Positions 57,087 through 64,000 of a DNA stretch of 64,000 nucleotides are shown here, piece after piece. The stretch comes from Dasania sp. GY-MA-18 (GTDB lineage Bacteria > Pseudomonadota > Gammaproteobacteria > Pseudomonadales > Dasaniaceae). Location: assembly GCF_024734385.1 (NCBI RefSeq), contig NZ_JANHAP010000007.1, positions 124,001-188,000 of the forward strand, read 5' to 3'. The notes below the pieces were generated by a model that ran no database searches, was not told the origin of the DNA, and worked only from the letters and a program-made list of their open reading frames with translations. Positions within the stretch are counted from its first letter, which is position 1. Every line of letters begins with the position of its first letter. The translations under genes and the position numbers were made by a program.

Positions 57087-57107
57087 TTATTTAAGGTAGA
57101 TAAATAA
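57087..57107. promoter_or_regulatory. Candidate LysR operator in the divergent gap
   Basis: TTATTTA (57087-57093) and TAAATAA (57101-57107) are perfect inverted 7-bp arms around 7 bases, giving the dyad and T-N11-A spacing typical of LysR-type sites. It lies between the LysR gene and the aminotransferase gene. Function is inferred; the region is AT-rich, so chance is possible. Confidence 0.4.
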
Positions 57108-57206
57108 AATATTTTACAGATTTAGTCACAGTATTCACACTCGGTTACAGATTTTGATTTCATCCTGTGAACTAAGGGGTGATAGATGATGATTAACCAA
57201 TATTAG

Positions 57207-58619
57207 GTGACACAAGTGAAAGACTTTTCTAAGTATCAAACCCAAGAGCTGCATGCCAAAGACCTAAAACACAATATGCACCCCTTTACCGATTTTGCCA
57301 CTTTTAAAGAGGAAGGCTCTTTGATTATGGCTGAGTCTGAAGGTGCCTATGTGTATGACACCGAAGGTAATAAGTACCTGGATGGTATCGCTGGGCTCTG
57401 GTGTGTAAACATAGGCTACGCTAACGAAGAAATGGGCGAGGCCATGGCCGAGCAAACACGCCGTATCCCCTATTACTCTAGCTTTGGTCACCTAACTACC
57501 CCACCTGCGGTAGAGTTGTCAGAAAAGCTGGTATCACTAGCGCCTAGTAATTTAAACCATGTGTTTTATGGCACTGGCGGCTCCATGTCTAATGACACCG
57601 CCGTACGTATGATACATTTTTACTTTAACCGCCTAGGTAAAAAAGATAAAAAACAAATCATTACTCGCACCGACGGTTACCACGGCAGCACTTACTTGGC
57701 CATGAGCTTAACGGGTGTTGAATACGACCATATCGGTTTTGATTTGGCCCCGGACTTAGTACACCGCGTATCGGCCCCCAATGTTTACCGCCGCCCAGAT
57801 GGTATGACCGAAGCTGAGTTTTGTGACTTTTTAGTAGACGAGCTAGAGCAAAAAATCTTAGCCATAGGCCCAGAGCGGGTAGCGGCTTTCTTTGCTGAGC
57901 CTATAGCGGGTGCCGGTGGTGTGTTAGTTCCACCTGCGGGCTACCACAAGCGCATTGCCGACGTCTGTAAAAAATACGAAGTATTTTTGGTGTCGGATGA
58001 AGTGGTTACCGCTTTTGGCCGCTTAGGTGAAATGTTTAGCTCTGAAAGCGTGTTTGGTTTTCAGCCTGATATCATCACCTGTGCCAAGGGTTTGACTTCA
58101 GGTTATATTCCACTGTCGGCTAATTTAATCTCCGATGAAATTTACGATGTTATCAGTGTGCCGCAGGCTAAGGGCGCTATGTTTACTCATGGTTTCACTT
58201 ACTCGGGCCACCCGGTTAGCTGTGCAGTAGGTTTAAAAAATATAGAGATTATGGAACGCATGGATTTATGTAACCATGTTAAAAAAGTGGGTAAGTATTT
58301 TGAAAACCAACTTAAAGAAAAAATCTCTAGCTTGCCTATAGTGGGCGATGTTCGCGGTAGTCACTTTATGATGTGCGTAGAAAACGTAGCCAATAAAGAA
58401 ACTAAAGAGCTGCTACCTGCAGAAGCTGAAATTGGTAACCGCATAGCTGCCAAGTGTGAAGAGGCAGGTGTGTTGATACGCCCCTTAGCGCACAAAAACA
58501 TTATGTCTCCGCCATTAATTTTAAATGTGCAAGAGGTGGATACTATCGTAGAAACCCTACACAAAGGTATTTGCGATGTGCAGGATGAGTTGATTCGCGA
58601 AGGCTTGTGGAAAGGCTAG
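57207..58619 (+). CDS. Class III omega-aminotransferase
   Basis: 470 residues starting at a GTG; a second GTG nine bases on is possible. PLP-dependent, type I fold. Conserved stretches include LDGIAGLWCVNIGYANEEMGEAMAEQ, FYGTGGSMSNDTAVRMI, the PLP-contact motif SDEVVTAFGRLG and the Schiff-base lysine in TCAKGLTSGYIPLSANL. Similar enzymes use pyruvate or 2-oxoglutarate as acceptor with putrescine, beta-alanine, taurine or other omega-amines as donor. The donor here cannot be told. It is a one-gene unit controlled by the divergent LysR gene and closed by a strong terminator. Confidence 0.92.
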   Translation: MTQVKDFSKYQTQELHAKDLKHNMHPFTDFATFKEEGSLIMAESEGAYVYDTEGNKYLDGIAGLWCVNIGYANEEMGEAMAEQTRRIPYYSSFGHLTTPPAVELSEKLVSLAPSNLNHVFYGTGGSMSNDTAVRMIHFYFNRLGKKDKKQIITRTDGYHGSTYLAMSLTGVEYDHIGFDLAPDLVHRVSAPNVYRRPDGMTEAEFCDFLVDELEQKILAIGPERVAAFFAEPIAGAGGVLVPPAGYHKRIADVCKKYEVFLVSDEVVTAFGRLGEMFSSESVFGFQPDIITCAKGLTSGYIPLSANLISDEIYDVISVPQAKGAMFTHGFTYSGHPVSCAVGLKNIEIMERMDLCNHVKKVGKYFENQLKEKISSLPIVGDVRGSHFMMCVENVANKETKELLPAEAEIGNRIAAKCEEAGVLIRPLAHKNIMSPPLILNVQEVDTIVETLHKGICDVQDELIREGLWKG

Positions 58620-58636
58620 TATAGCTTCTGTTCGTC

Positions 58637-58670
58637 AGGCCCATAGGTGTTGCACTTATGGGCCTTTTTT
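58637..58670 (+). terminator. Rho-independent terminator after the aminotransferase
   Basis: A 13-bp stem, 58637-58649 with 58653-58665 (core AGGCCCATA/TATGGGCCT with one G-U pair), a 3-base loop and a T-run to 58670. Confidence 0.95.
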
Positions 58671-58710
58671 ATACCGCTTTAAATATTTTGCTTGGTGAGT
58701 TAGCGGGTGC

Positions 58711-60279
58711 TTATTGCTCAAATAACTTCACTAAGGGCGCTAGCTCTGTTTCGTAATGTCGCCAGTGCTGTTGGCTGCTGCGGTAAATTTTTTGTTTTAC
58801 CTGTGCCGCACTGGGGGTAGAGACTGCGTGTTTGGATTGGTGGAAGTCCAGTAGTTGTGGCTGCCAGTCTAAGTTTAAAAAACGCATTAGCGCTTGGCTT
58901 TGGGCAATGGGGTCGCTAACCAACTCATCATAGTGCAGGGTATAAAACCGCTGAGGTAGGCACTGCTGCCAGTGGTCAGTAAGCTCTTTGTAGCCTTGGT
59001 AGTAATGCCCTAGGTCTGTTAGTGAATAGCTGTAGTTGGCCGAGTTAAAGCGAAACAGGTGCTTATAGTTGCTAAAGCAGGCATCCATAGGGTTGCGCCT
59101 AATATGCACAAACTTGGCCTGTGGTATGGCCTTGGCAATTGCGCCTACTAATATAAAGTTAAAAGGGTATTTGTCTATAAAATAAGGGGTGTTGCCCGCT
59201 AGGGGGATGCAGCTTTGTAAGTAGAGCTTGCCCAGTAGTGCGTGATTCACATTTGCAAGATTTTGGTAGCGCTCTATGCCGCTATGTTGTGGATTAAGCT
59301 GGCTGCAGGCGGCTTCAAAAAAACGATTAAAGTGTAGTAGCTCGCCAGCAGTACTAAGCTGTGGGCTGCCATTGATAATTTGTTCTACCAAGGTGGTGCC
59401 GGTGCGAGGCAGGCCTACAATAAAAATGGGCTGGGCCGGATGGCTGTGGTTAGTTGCGGGCTGCTGTAAAAACGCTTGTGTATAGCTGCTGGCGAGGTGT
59501 TTAAAAAGAGCTAAGTCATCCTCTACCTCATAAGGGTGTAGTTGTTGATAGGCCAGGCTGCCTTGCTGCAAGTGTTGAAAGCTGCTGCGGTAGTCCTGTT
59601 GTTTTTCTTTGATTCTAGCTAGGGCGTAATGTAGGTAAATCTGTGCATTGGCATTGTTGCTATTATCGCTTAGCTTTTTTTCTAACTGTTTAATAGTCAG
59701 TTCTGGTGTGTCTAGCGTTAATTGGCTGAGCTGCCAGCAGGCCATATAGTCTTGGGGATTATGCTCTATGGCTAGGTTTAAATGCTTAAGCGCTTTTTTG
59801 TTTTGGTTATAAAGCTGGTATATCACCCCTAAGTCATTGTGAATATTGGCAGGGGCTTGATGCTTGCTGCTAAGGCTGGCGGCTTTGCTATAAAACGCTA
59901 AGGCCTGCTTAAAATCTTTGAGTTTTCTATAGGTGGTGGCAATAAGTATTAGGGTTTCAGTGGTGTTTATGCTGTTTATATCTAAATCATCGACAATTTC
60001 TTTAGCCATGCTCAGGGCGTGGCATGAAATATTAACGATGGCATTGCCATGGCTAAGCAGCTTGGCTTGGTAGGCTAGGTAGTGCTTGTTATTGGCTGCT
60101 AGTTTTATCGCTGACTCTAGGCAGAAATAGGCTTTGCCTAAATTATTAAGGCGTTCGTACACTATAGCGGTTAAAAACCAGCTGGGGGCATGCCTGGGGT
60201 GTTTTTGTAACTCGCTTTGCAGCTGTGACAAGGCAGCTTCTAGTTCGCCATTATCAATTAGCTTTAATACATCACTCAT
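58711..60279 (-). CDS. TPR-repeat sulfotransferase
   Basis: 522 residues. The N-terminal half (about 1-250) consists of tetratricopeptide repeats (for example ALAFYSKAASLSSKHQAPANIHNDLGVIYQLYNQNKKALKHLNLAIEHNP). The C-terminal half is a Sulfotransfer_3-type domain: PAPS 5'-phosphosulfate loop FIVGLPRTGTTLVEQII (PRTGTT at 291-296) and 3'-phosphate site FVHIRRNPMDACFSNYKHLF. It should move sulfuryl groups from PAPS to an unknown acceptor. No signal peptide, so cytoplasmic. It is divergent from two tandem TonB-dependent receptors (283-bp gap). TPR-sulfotransferases near TonB receptors recur in marine proteobacteria, as I recall, without an established role. Confidence 0.9.
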   Translation of the reverse strand: MSDVLKLIDNGELEAALSQLQSELQKHPRHAPSWFLTAIVYERLNNLGKAYFCLESAIKLAANNKHYLAYQAKLLSHGNAIVNISCHALSMAKEIVDDLDINSINTTETLILIATTYRKLKDFKQALAFYSKAASLSSKHQAPANIHNDLGVIYQLYNQNKKALKHLNLAIEHNPQDYMACWQLSQLTLDTPELTIKQLEKKLSDNSNNANAQIYLHYALARIKEKQQDYRSSFQHLQQGSLAYQQLHPYEVEDDLALFKHLASSYTQAFLQQPATNHSHPAQPIFIVGLPRTGTTLVEQIINGSPQLSTAGELLHFNRFFEAACSQLNPQHSGIERYQNLANVNHALLGKLYLQSCIPLAGNTPYFIDKYPFNFILVGAIAKAIPQAKFVHIRRNPMDACFSNYKHLFRFNSANYSYSLTDLGHYYQGYKELTDHWQQCLPQRFYTLHYDELVSDPIAQSQALMRFLNLDWQPQLLDFHQSKHAVSTPSAAQVKQKIYRSSQQHWRHYETELAPLVKLFEQ

Positions 60280-60562
60280 GCTCTGATCTTTTTGTTAGGG
60301 GCTATGCCGCAGTATAAACACACTCTAAGCTTTTCTGACAAGCCGCTGTTATGTAAAAAGATGCATACATAAGTTTAATGTATCTAGTCTTAAATAAAAT
60401 AGTATTTTAAATAATCGTTATCCATCCGTAGTCTGAAATGATTGCAAAGCAAGGTGCAGTTTACTTTTAGGTTTGTTTTGCATCGTGTTAAAGGTGTTTT
60501 ATAAAAGCTGTAATCATCTTTTATGACAAGAGTTATAAATAAAAAATAATGTGGGATAGATA

Positions 60563-62956
60563 ATGAAAAATACAGTGAATTTAAAAAAACTGTCGCTGGC
60601 AGTTTCTATGGCCGTTGCAGCACAAGCCGCGATAACGCCGCTGGCTCATGCCTTGCAAATGGAAGAAGTGGCGGTTACTGCCCGTAAACAAACTGAGTCA
60701 GCGCAAGATGTGCCTATTGCGATTAGCGCTTTCTCTGGCGACTTAATGACCGACTTAGGGGTTTCTGAGTCCGGCGATATAGCTTTGTTTACCCCTAACT
60801 TTACTTGGCATACCGAGTTTGGCCGCGCTTCACCACAGCCTTATATGCGCGGCATAGGTACCAATAACTTCTCCCCTATTAACAACGGCCCTATCGCTAT
60901 TTATCAAGATAACGTGTTTATAGGCCCCAATGTGGCGCAGGGTTTTGCTACCTTTGATGTAGAGCGTGTAGAGGTGCTAAAAGGCCCGCAGGGCACGTTA
61001 TATGGCCGTAACTCTACTGGTGGTTTAATTAATTTTATTTCCGTGAAACCAGAGATAGGCGCGGGTGTCACCGGTTATGTTAACGCCGAGATAGGTAGCC
61101 ATAACACCCGCAATATTGAGGGTGCGGTTGGTTTTGACTTGGGCGATTCTGCTGCTGGCCGTGTCTCGTTTTTACGTGCTGAAAATGACGGTTACACGAA
61201 AAACATTAACCCTGAAAGCAGCGGCGATGCTGGCATAGTCGATGATATAGCGCTGCGTGCCCAGTTATTGGTTGATGCGGCCGATGGCTTGAGCATATTA
61301 ACCAATGTGCATTACGGTAAGGCTGACCCCGATACTGCGCCGTTTAAAAATGTAGGCCTGCAAGACCCTAACAGCTATAACCCGGCTACCTATTCTTTTG
61401 AAGATCCCTGCGCCAATCCCGGACTGGGTAGCGGTTGTACGGATTTGTACACCGGCTTTGTAGACAACAAAGACCTGTACAAAACTTCTAAGGCTGATGA
61501 CTCTGAAGAAGTTAAAACGGTAGGTATATTTGTTAACGTTGATTACGATATCGATGGTGAAAAATCGCTGCACTCTATCACCTCTTATGACGAGGCCGAG
61601 CTGCGTCGCTTTGATGATGTTGATGATGGTGCTATAGGCTTAGAGAACGATTACTACGCTGATGATTTTACTTGGTACAGCCAAGAGTTGCGTTTATCCA
61701 GCAACACTGATGAGAGCATTTGGCATGCCGGTGCTTACTATTACCACGAAACCGCCGAAGGTACTCAAATTTGGACCAACCCCATTTTTGGTGCCGGTGA
61801 AGGTAATGAGCACGAGATTGAAACTACCAGCTATGCCTTTTTTGGCCAGTACGGTACCGACCTAAGCGAGCGCTGGAGCTTTACCGGTGGCCTGCGTTGG
61901 ACTTACGAAGAAAAAGACATCAAAAAATACAATGGCTTTATGCCGTTAATTAGCAACCCCGGTAACTACGGTGACGGTGTTTTATATTCTTTAGCTGAAG
62001 CTAGAGCCGCTGGTGGCATAGATGAGTCTTACGGTATTACTGTAGGTACCCCGCGCGCCAAAGACTGGGACGAAATTACCGGCCGTATCTCGTTTGATTA
62101 CCGCACCGATAACGACAACCTGGTTTATATTTCGCTATCGCGCGGCTTTAAAGGTGGCGATGTAAATGGCGCGGCCTTCTTAGATGATTATATTCCCACT
62201 ACAGCTGGCGATAATGGTCTTAACCCCGGCTGTGAGTTGGCGGCAGGTTCTACCCGCTGTGCCGATTCGGTAGCGGCTTTCCAAGCCAAGCTAGAGCCGG
62301 TAGACCCGGAGCTATTGGATGCCTTTGAAATCGGTTTTAAAGGTGATTTCTTAGATGGCAACCTGCGTGTTAACGGTGCGGTGTTTTACTACGATTATCA
62401 AGATCAGCAAAACACCATACTGTTTCAGGTACCTGGCGTAACGGGGCCTCAGGGCAGCACCACGGTATTGGCTAATGCGGCCAGCACCGAGATGCCCGGC
62501 CTGGAATTTGAAATTATCGCCACTCCCACAGAGAATTGGTACTTGCAGTTTAACGGTGGTTGGTTAGATGCCGAATACGATGATTTTGGCGACAACACCG
62601 GCAACCAGATTTCATTAACGCCTAAAACACAGTTCTCTGGTTTGGTGCGCTATGACTTTAATCTGGAGAGCGGTGCCATAATTGCTGTGCAAACCGATGT
62701 GTCATGGCAGAGCAAAACCTACTTCCAGCCCACTAATAAAGAGCACTTAGAGCAAGACGCTTATGCCCTGTGGGGTGCGCGTTTCTCTTATACCTCTTCG
62801 GATGATCGCTGGACTACAGCGCTGTTTGCCAAAAACCTGGGTGATAAAGAGTACTTCGGTTCTGGCTTTGATGTTAGCTCACTGGGCTACCTTGCTCTTA
62901 AACCCGGCGCTCCTCGCTATATAGGTTTAAGTGTGGACTATAAATTTGGGGGCTAA
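60563..62956 (+). CDS. TonB-dependent outer-membrane receptor (first of tandem pair)
   Basis: 797 residues. Signal peptide ending near PLAHALQ, TonB-box-like MEEVAVTARKQ, plug domain (about 45-165; VERVEVLKGPQGTLYGRNSTGGLINFISVKPE) and beta-barrel. The chain ends GLSVDYKFGG, so the usual terminal Phe is third from the end, which is mildly unusual. GGGATAG precedes ATG 60563. Plug residues are nearly identical to those of the partial receptor at 63289. Substrate unknown; large receptors of this kind in marine bacteria take up siderophores, oligosaccharides, lipids or vitamins. Confidence 0.92.
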   Translation: MKNTVNLKKLSLAVSMAVAAQAAITPLAHALQMEEVAVTARKQTESAQDVPIAISAFSGDLMTDLGVSESGDIALFTPNFTWHTEFGRASPQPYMRGIGTNNFSPINNGPIAIYQDNVFIGPNVAQGFATFDVERVEVLKGPQGTLYGRNSTGGLINFISVKPEIGAGVTGYVNAEIGSHNTRNIEGAVGFDLGDSAAGRVSFLRAENDGYTKNINPESSGDAGIVDDIALRAQLLVDAADGLSILTNVHYGKADPDTAPFKNVGLQDPNSYNPATYSFEDPCANPGLGSGCTDLYTGFVDNKDLYKTSKADDSEEVKTVGIFVNVDYDIDGEKSLHSITSYDEAELRRFDDVDDGAIGLENDYYADDFTWYSQELRLSSNTDESIWHAGAYYYHETAEGTQIWTNPIFGAGEGNEHEIETTSYAFFGQYGTDLSERWSFTGGLRWTYEEKDIKKYNGFMPLISNPGNYGDGVLYSLAEARAAGGIDESYGITVGTPRAKDWDEITGRISFDYRTDNDNLVYISLSRGFKGGDVNGAAFLDDYIPTTAGDNGLNPGCELAAGSTRCADSVAAFQAKLEPVDPELLDAFEIGFKGDFLDGNLRVNGAVFYYDYQDQQNTILFQVPGVTGPQGSTTVLANAASTEMPGLEFEIIATPTENWYLQFNGGWLDAEYDDFGDNTGNQISLTPKTQFSGLVRYDFNLESGAIIAVQTDVSWQSKTYFQPTNKEHLEQDAYALWGARFSYTSSDDRWTTALFAKNLGDKEYFGSGFDVSSLGYLALKPGAPRYIGLSVDYKFGG

Positions 62957-63288
62957 TACTGAGCAGCCGTATTAGCTGATTAGATAGTCGACAATAAAGA
63001 GTAAGGTGTTTGGGTTAGGGTAGTTGCTGTGAGGGCGTCAACCCTAGCCCCTTTTTTTATAAGTGATAGCTGGTGTTTGAGCGGCTACTCATGTTCACAG
63101 CCGCTAGCAATAGCGGTCAATATTAAGATAAATTTAAGTTATCTTATACCTATCTATTTTGTATTTTAACTATCCCCCCATCTCATGCACTCTCAGGTAG
63201 TACACATGGGTTAAGCGCATTCCTTAGCGTTAAAGCTTTCCTAAGGTATCGCTATAAGCCACTGCATAATAATTAAAAGGGTGGGGAT
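62957..63288 (+). other. 332-bp gap between the tandem TonB receptors
   Basis: Holds the terminator of the first receptor (listed separately) and the upstream region of the second; no coding region was seen. The terminator suggests that the two receptors are transcribed separately. Nothing palindromic enough to be called an operator stands out. Confidence 0.6.
63012..63058 (+). terminator. Rho-independent terminator after the first tandem TonB receptor
   Basis: GGGTTAGGGT (63012-63021) pairs with ACCCTAGCCC (63041-63050) in a 10-bp stem with one G-U pair and a 19-base loop, followed by seven T. Confidence 0.85.
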
Positions 63289-64000
63289 ATGATAAATAAA
63301 GTACTCAATAAAAAATTACCGCTAGCCGTTGCCGTGGGCCTAGGCGCGCAGGCGCTATTGGCACCACTGGCCCATTCATTAGCGCTAGAAGAGTTAATCG
63401 TTTCTGCCCGTAAACAGGCCGAAACAGCGCAAGATGTACCCATAGCCGTTACCGCCATTTCCGGCGATATGATGACCAGCTTAGGGGTGAGTGAGGCAGG
63501 CGACATCGCCTTATATACGCCCAACTTTACTTGGCATACCGAGTTTGGCCGCGCCTCGCCGCAGCCCTATATGCGCGGCATAGGCACCAATAATTTTGCC
63601 CCTATTAACAACGGCCCCATCGCCATTTATCAAGACGGTGTGTTTATAGGCCCTAATATTGCGCAAGGTTTTGCCACCTTTGATGTAGAGCGGGTAGAGG
63701 TGTTAAAAGGCCCGCAAGGTACTTTATATGGCCGTAACTCTACCGGTGGTTTAATTAATTTTATCTCTGTTAAGCCTGAGATAGGTCAAGAGCCTTCAGG
63801 TTATATCAATGTAGAAGTCGGCAGCCACGACACCAAAAACTTTGAAGGTGCTTTTGGTTTTAGTATGGGTGATCAGTTTGCTGGTCGCGTATCGGTGCTG
63901 CGCGCCACCAGTGATGGCCCTTTCGATAATATCAACCCTGAAAGCAATGGCGAGGCGGGCCAGATAGATGATTTTGCCGCCCGCGCTCAGTTGCTATTTG
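63289..64000 (+). CDS. TonB-dependent outer-membrane receptor (second of tandem pair, 3' end outside window)
   Basis: Open from ATG 63289 (MINKVLNKKLPLAVAVGLGAQ, preceded by GGGTGGGG) to the window edge, 237 codons with no stop. Signal peptide ends near LAHSLA, TonB-box-like LEELIVSARKQ, complete plug (NGPIAIYQDGVFIGPNIAQGF, RVEVLKGPQGTLYGRN) and the start of the barrel. From QDVPIA to FISVKPEIG it differs from the upstream receptor at few positions, and over about 90 plug residues I count roughly three differences. It is a recent tandem duplicate; the barrel begins to diverge after KPEIG. Confidence 0.92.
   Translation, partial: MINKVLNKKLPLAVAVGLGAQALLAPLAHSLALEELIVSARKQAETAQDVPIAVTAISGDMMTSLGVSEAGDIALYTPNFTWHTEFGRASPQPYMRGIGTNNFAPINNGPIAIYQDGVFIGPNIAQGFATFDVERVEVLKGPQGTLYGRNSTGGLINFISVKPEIGQEPSGYINVEVGSHDTKNFEGAFGFSMGDQFAGRVSVLRATSDGPFDNINPESNGEAGQIDDFAARAQLLF

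Overview
The window is a stretch of chromosome from a marine-type gammaproteobacterium with intermediate GC. The backbone order serB, fimX-like, psd, rsgA, orn, queG, nnr, tsaE, amiB, mutL, miaA, hfq, hflX, hflK, hflC, DUF2065, hisZ, purA is, as I recall it, the order seen around the same genes in Pseudomonas. The many c-di-GMP proteins, large TonB-dependent receptors and a TPR-sulfotransferase suggest the Cellvibrionales (Spongiibacteraceae or a relative). That placement is inference. No tRNA, rRNA, CRISPR array, transposase or phage gene was seen.

Region 1 (1-6.4 kb): the 3' part of serB, a FimX-like REC-PAS-GGDEF-EAL protein with degenerate active sites, a PilZ-like partner candidate, and epmB (EF-P lysylation). 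Region 2 (6.7-15.6 kb) is an accessory island between epmB and efp. It holds an AraC/FeaR-like regulator, a TonB-dependent receptor, an aldehyde dehydrogenase, a complete aromatic amine dehydrogenase set (heavy chain, MauE, MauD, TTQ light chain) and two c-type cytochromes. Together they read as outer-membrane uptake, periplasmic deamination with electrons passed to cytochrome c, and cytoplasmic oxidation of the aldehyde. Region 3 (15.9-23.9 kb): efp, epmA, a TauE/SafE permease, psd, a GAF protein, a lipoprotein, rsgA, orn and an aromatic aminotransferase.

Region 4 (24.2-28.9 kb): a 1374-residue HTH-GAFx4-PAS-GGDEF-EAL protein and a GlcG/HbpS-like protein. Region 5 (29-47.2 kb): the housekeeping run queG to purA, with a GST on the opposite strand, then a diguanylate cyclase and purEK. 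Region 6 (47.3-52.9 kb): a LexA-boxed yebG homologue, a cation diffusion facilitator, a frameshifted NERD/zinc-finger gene, DUF599, a LuxR regulator and an MFS transporter. Region 7 (53-64 kb): a second HTH-GAF-PAS-GGDEF-EAL protein, a LysR regulator divergent from a class III aminotransferase, a TPR-sulfotransferase, and two tandem closely related TonB-dependent receptors, the second cut by the window edge.

The strongest candidates for unusual biology are the aromatic amine dehydrogenase island (a TonB receptor in the cluster, no mauG), the two paralogous HTH-multi-GAF-GGDEF-EAL proteins, the TPR-sulfotransferase beside duplicated TonB receptors, and the NERD gene broken in an A7 tract.
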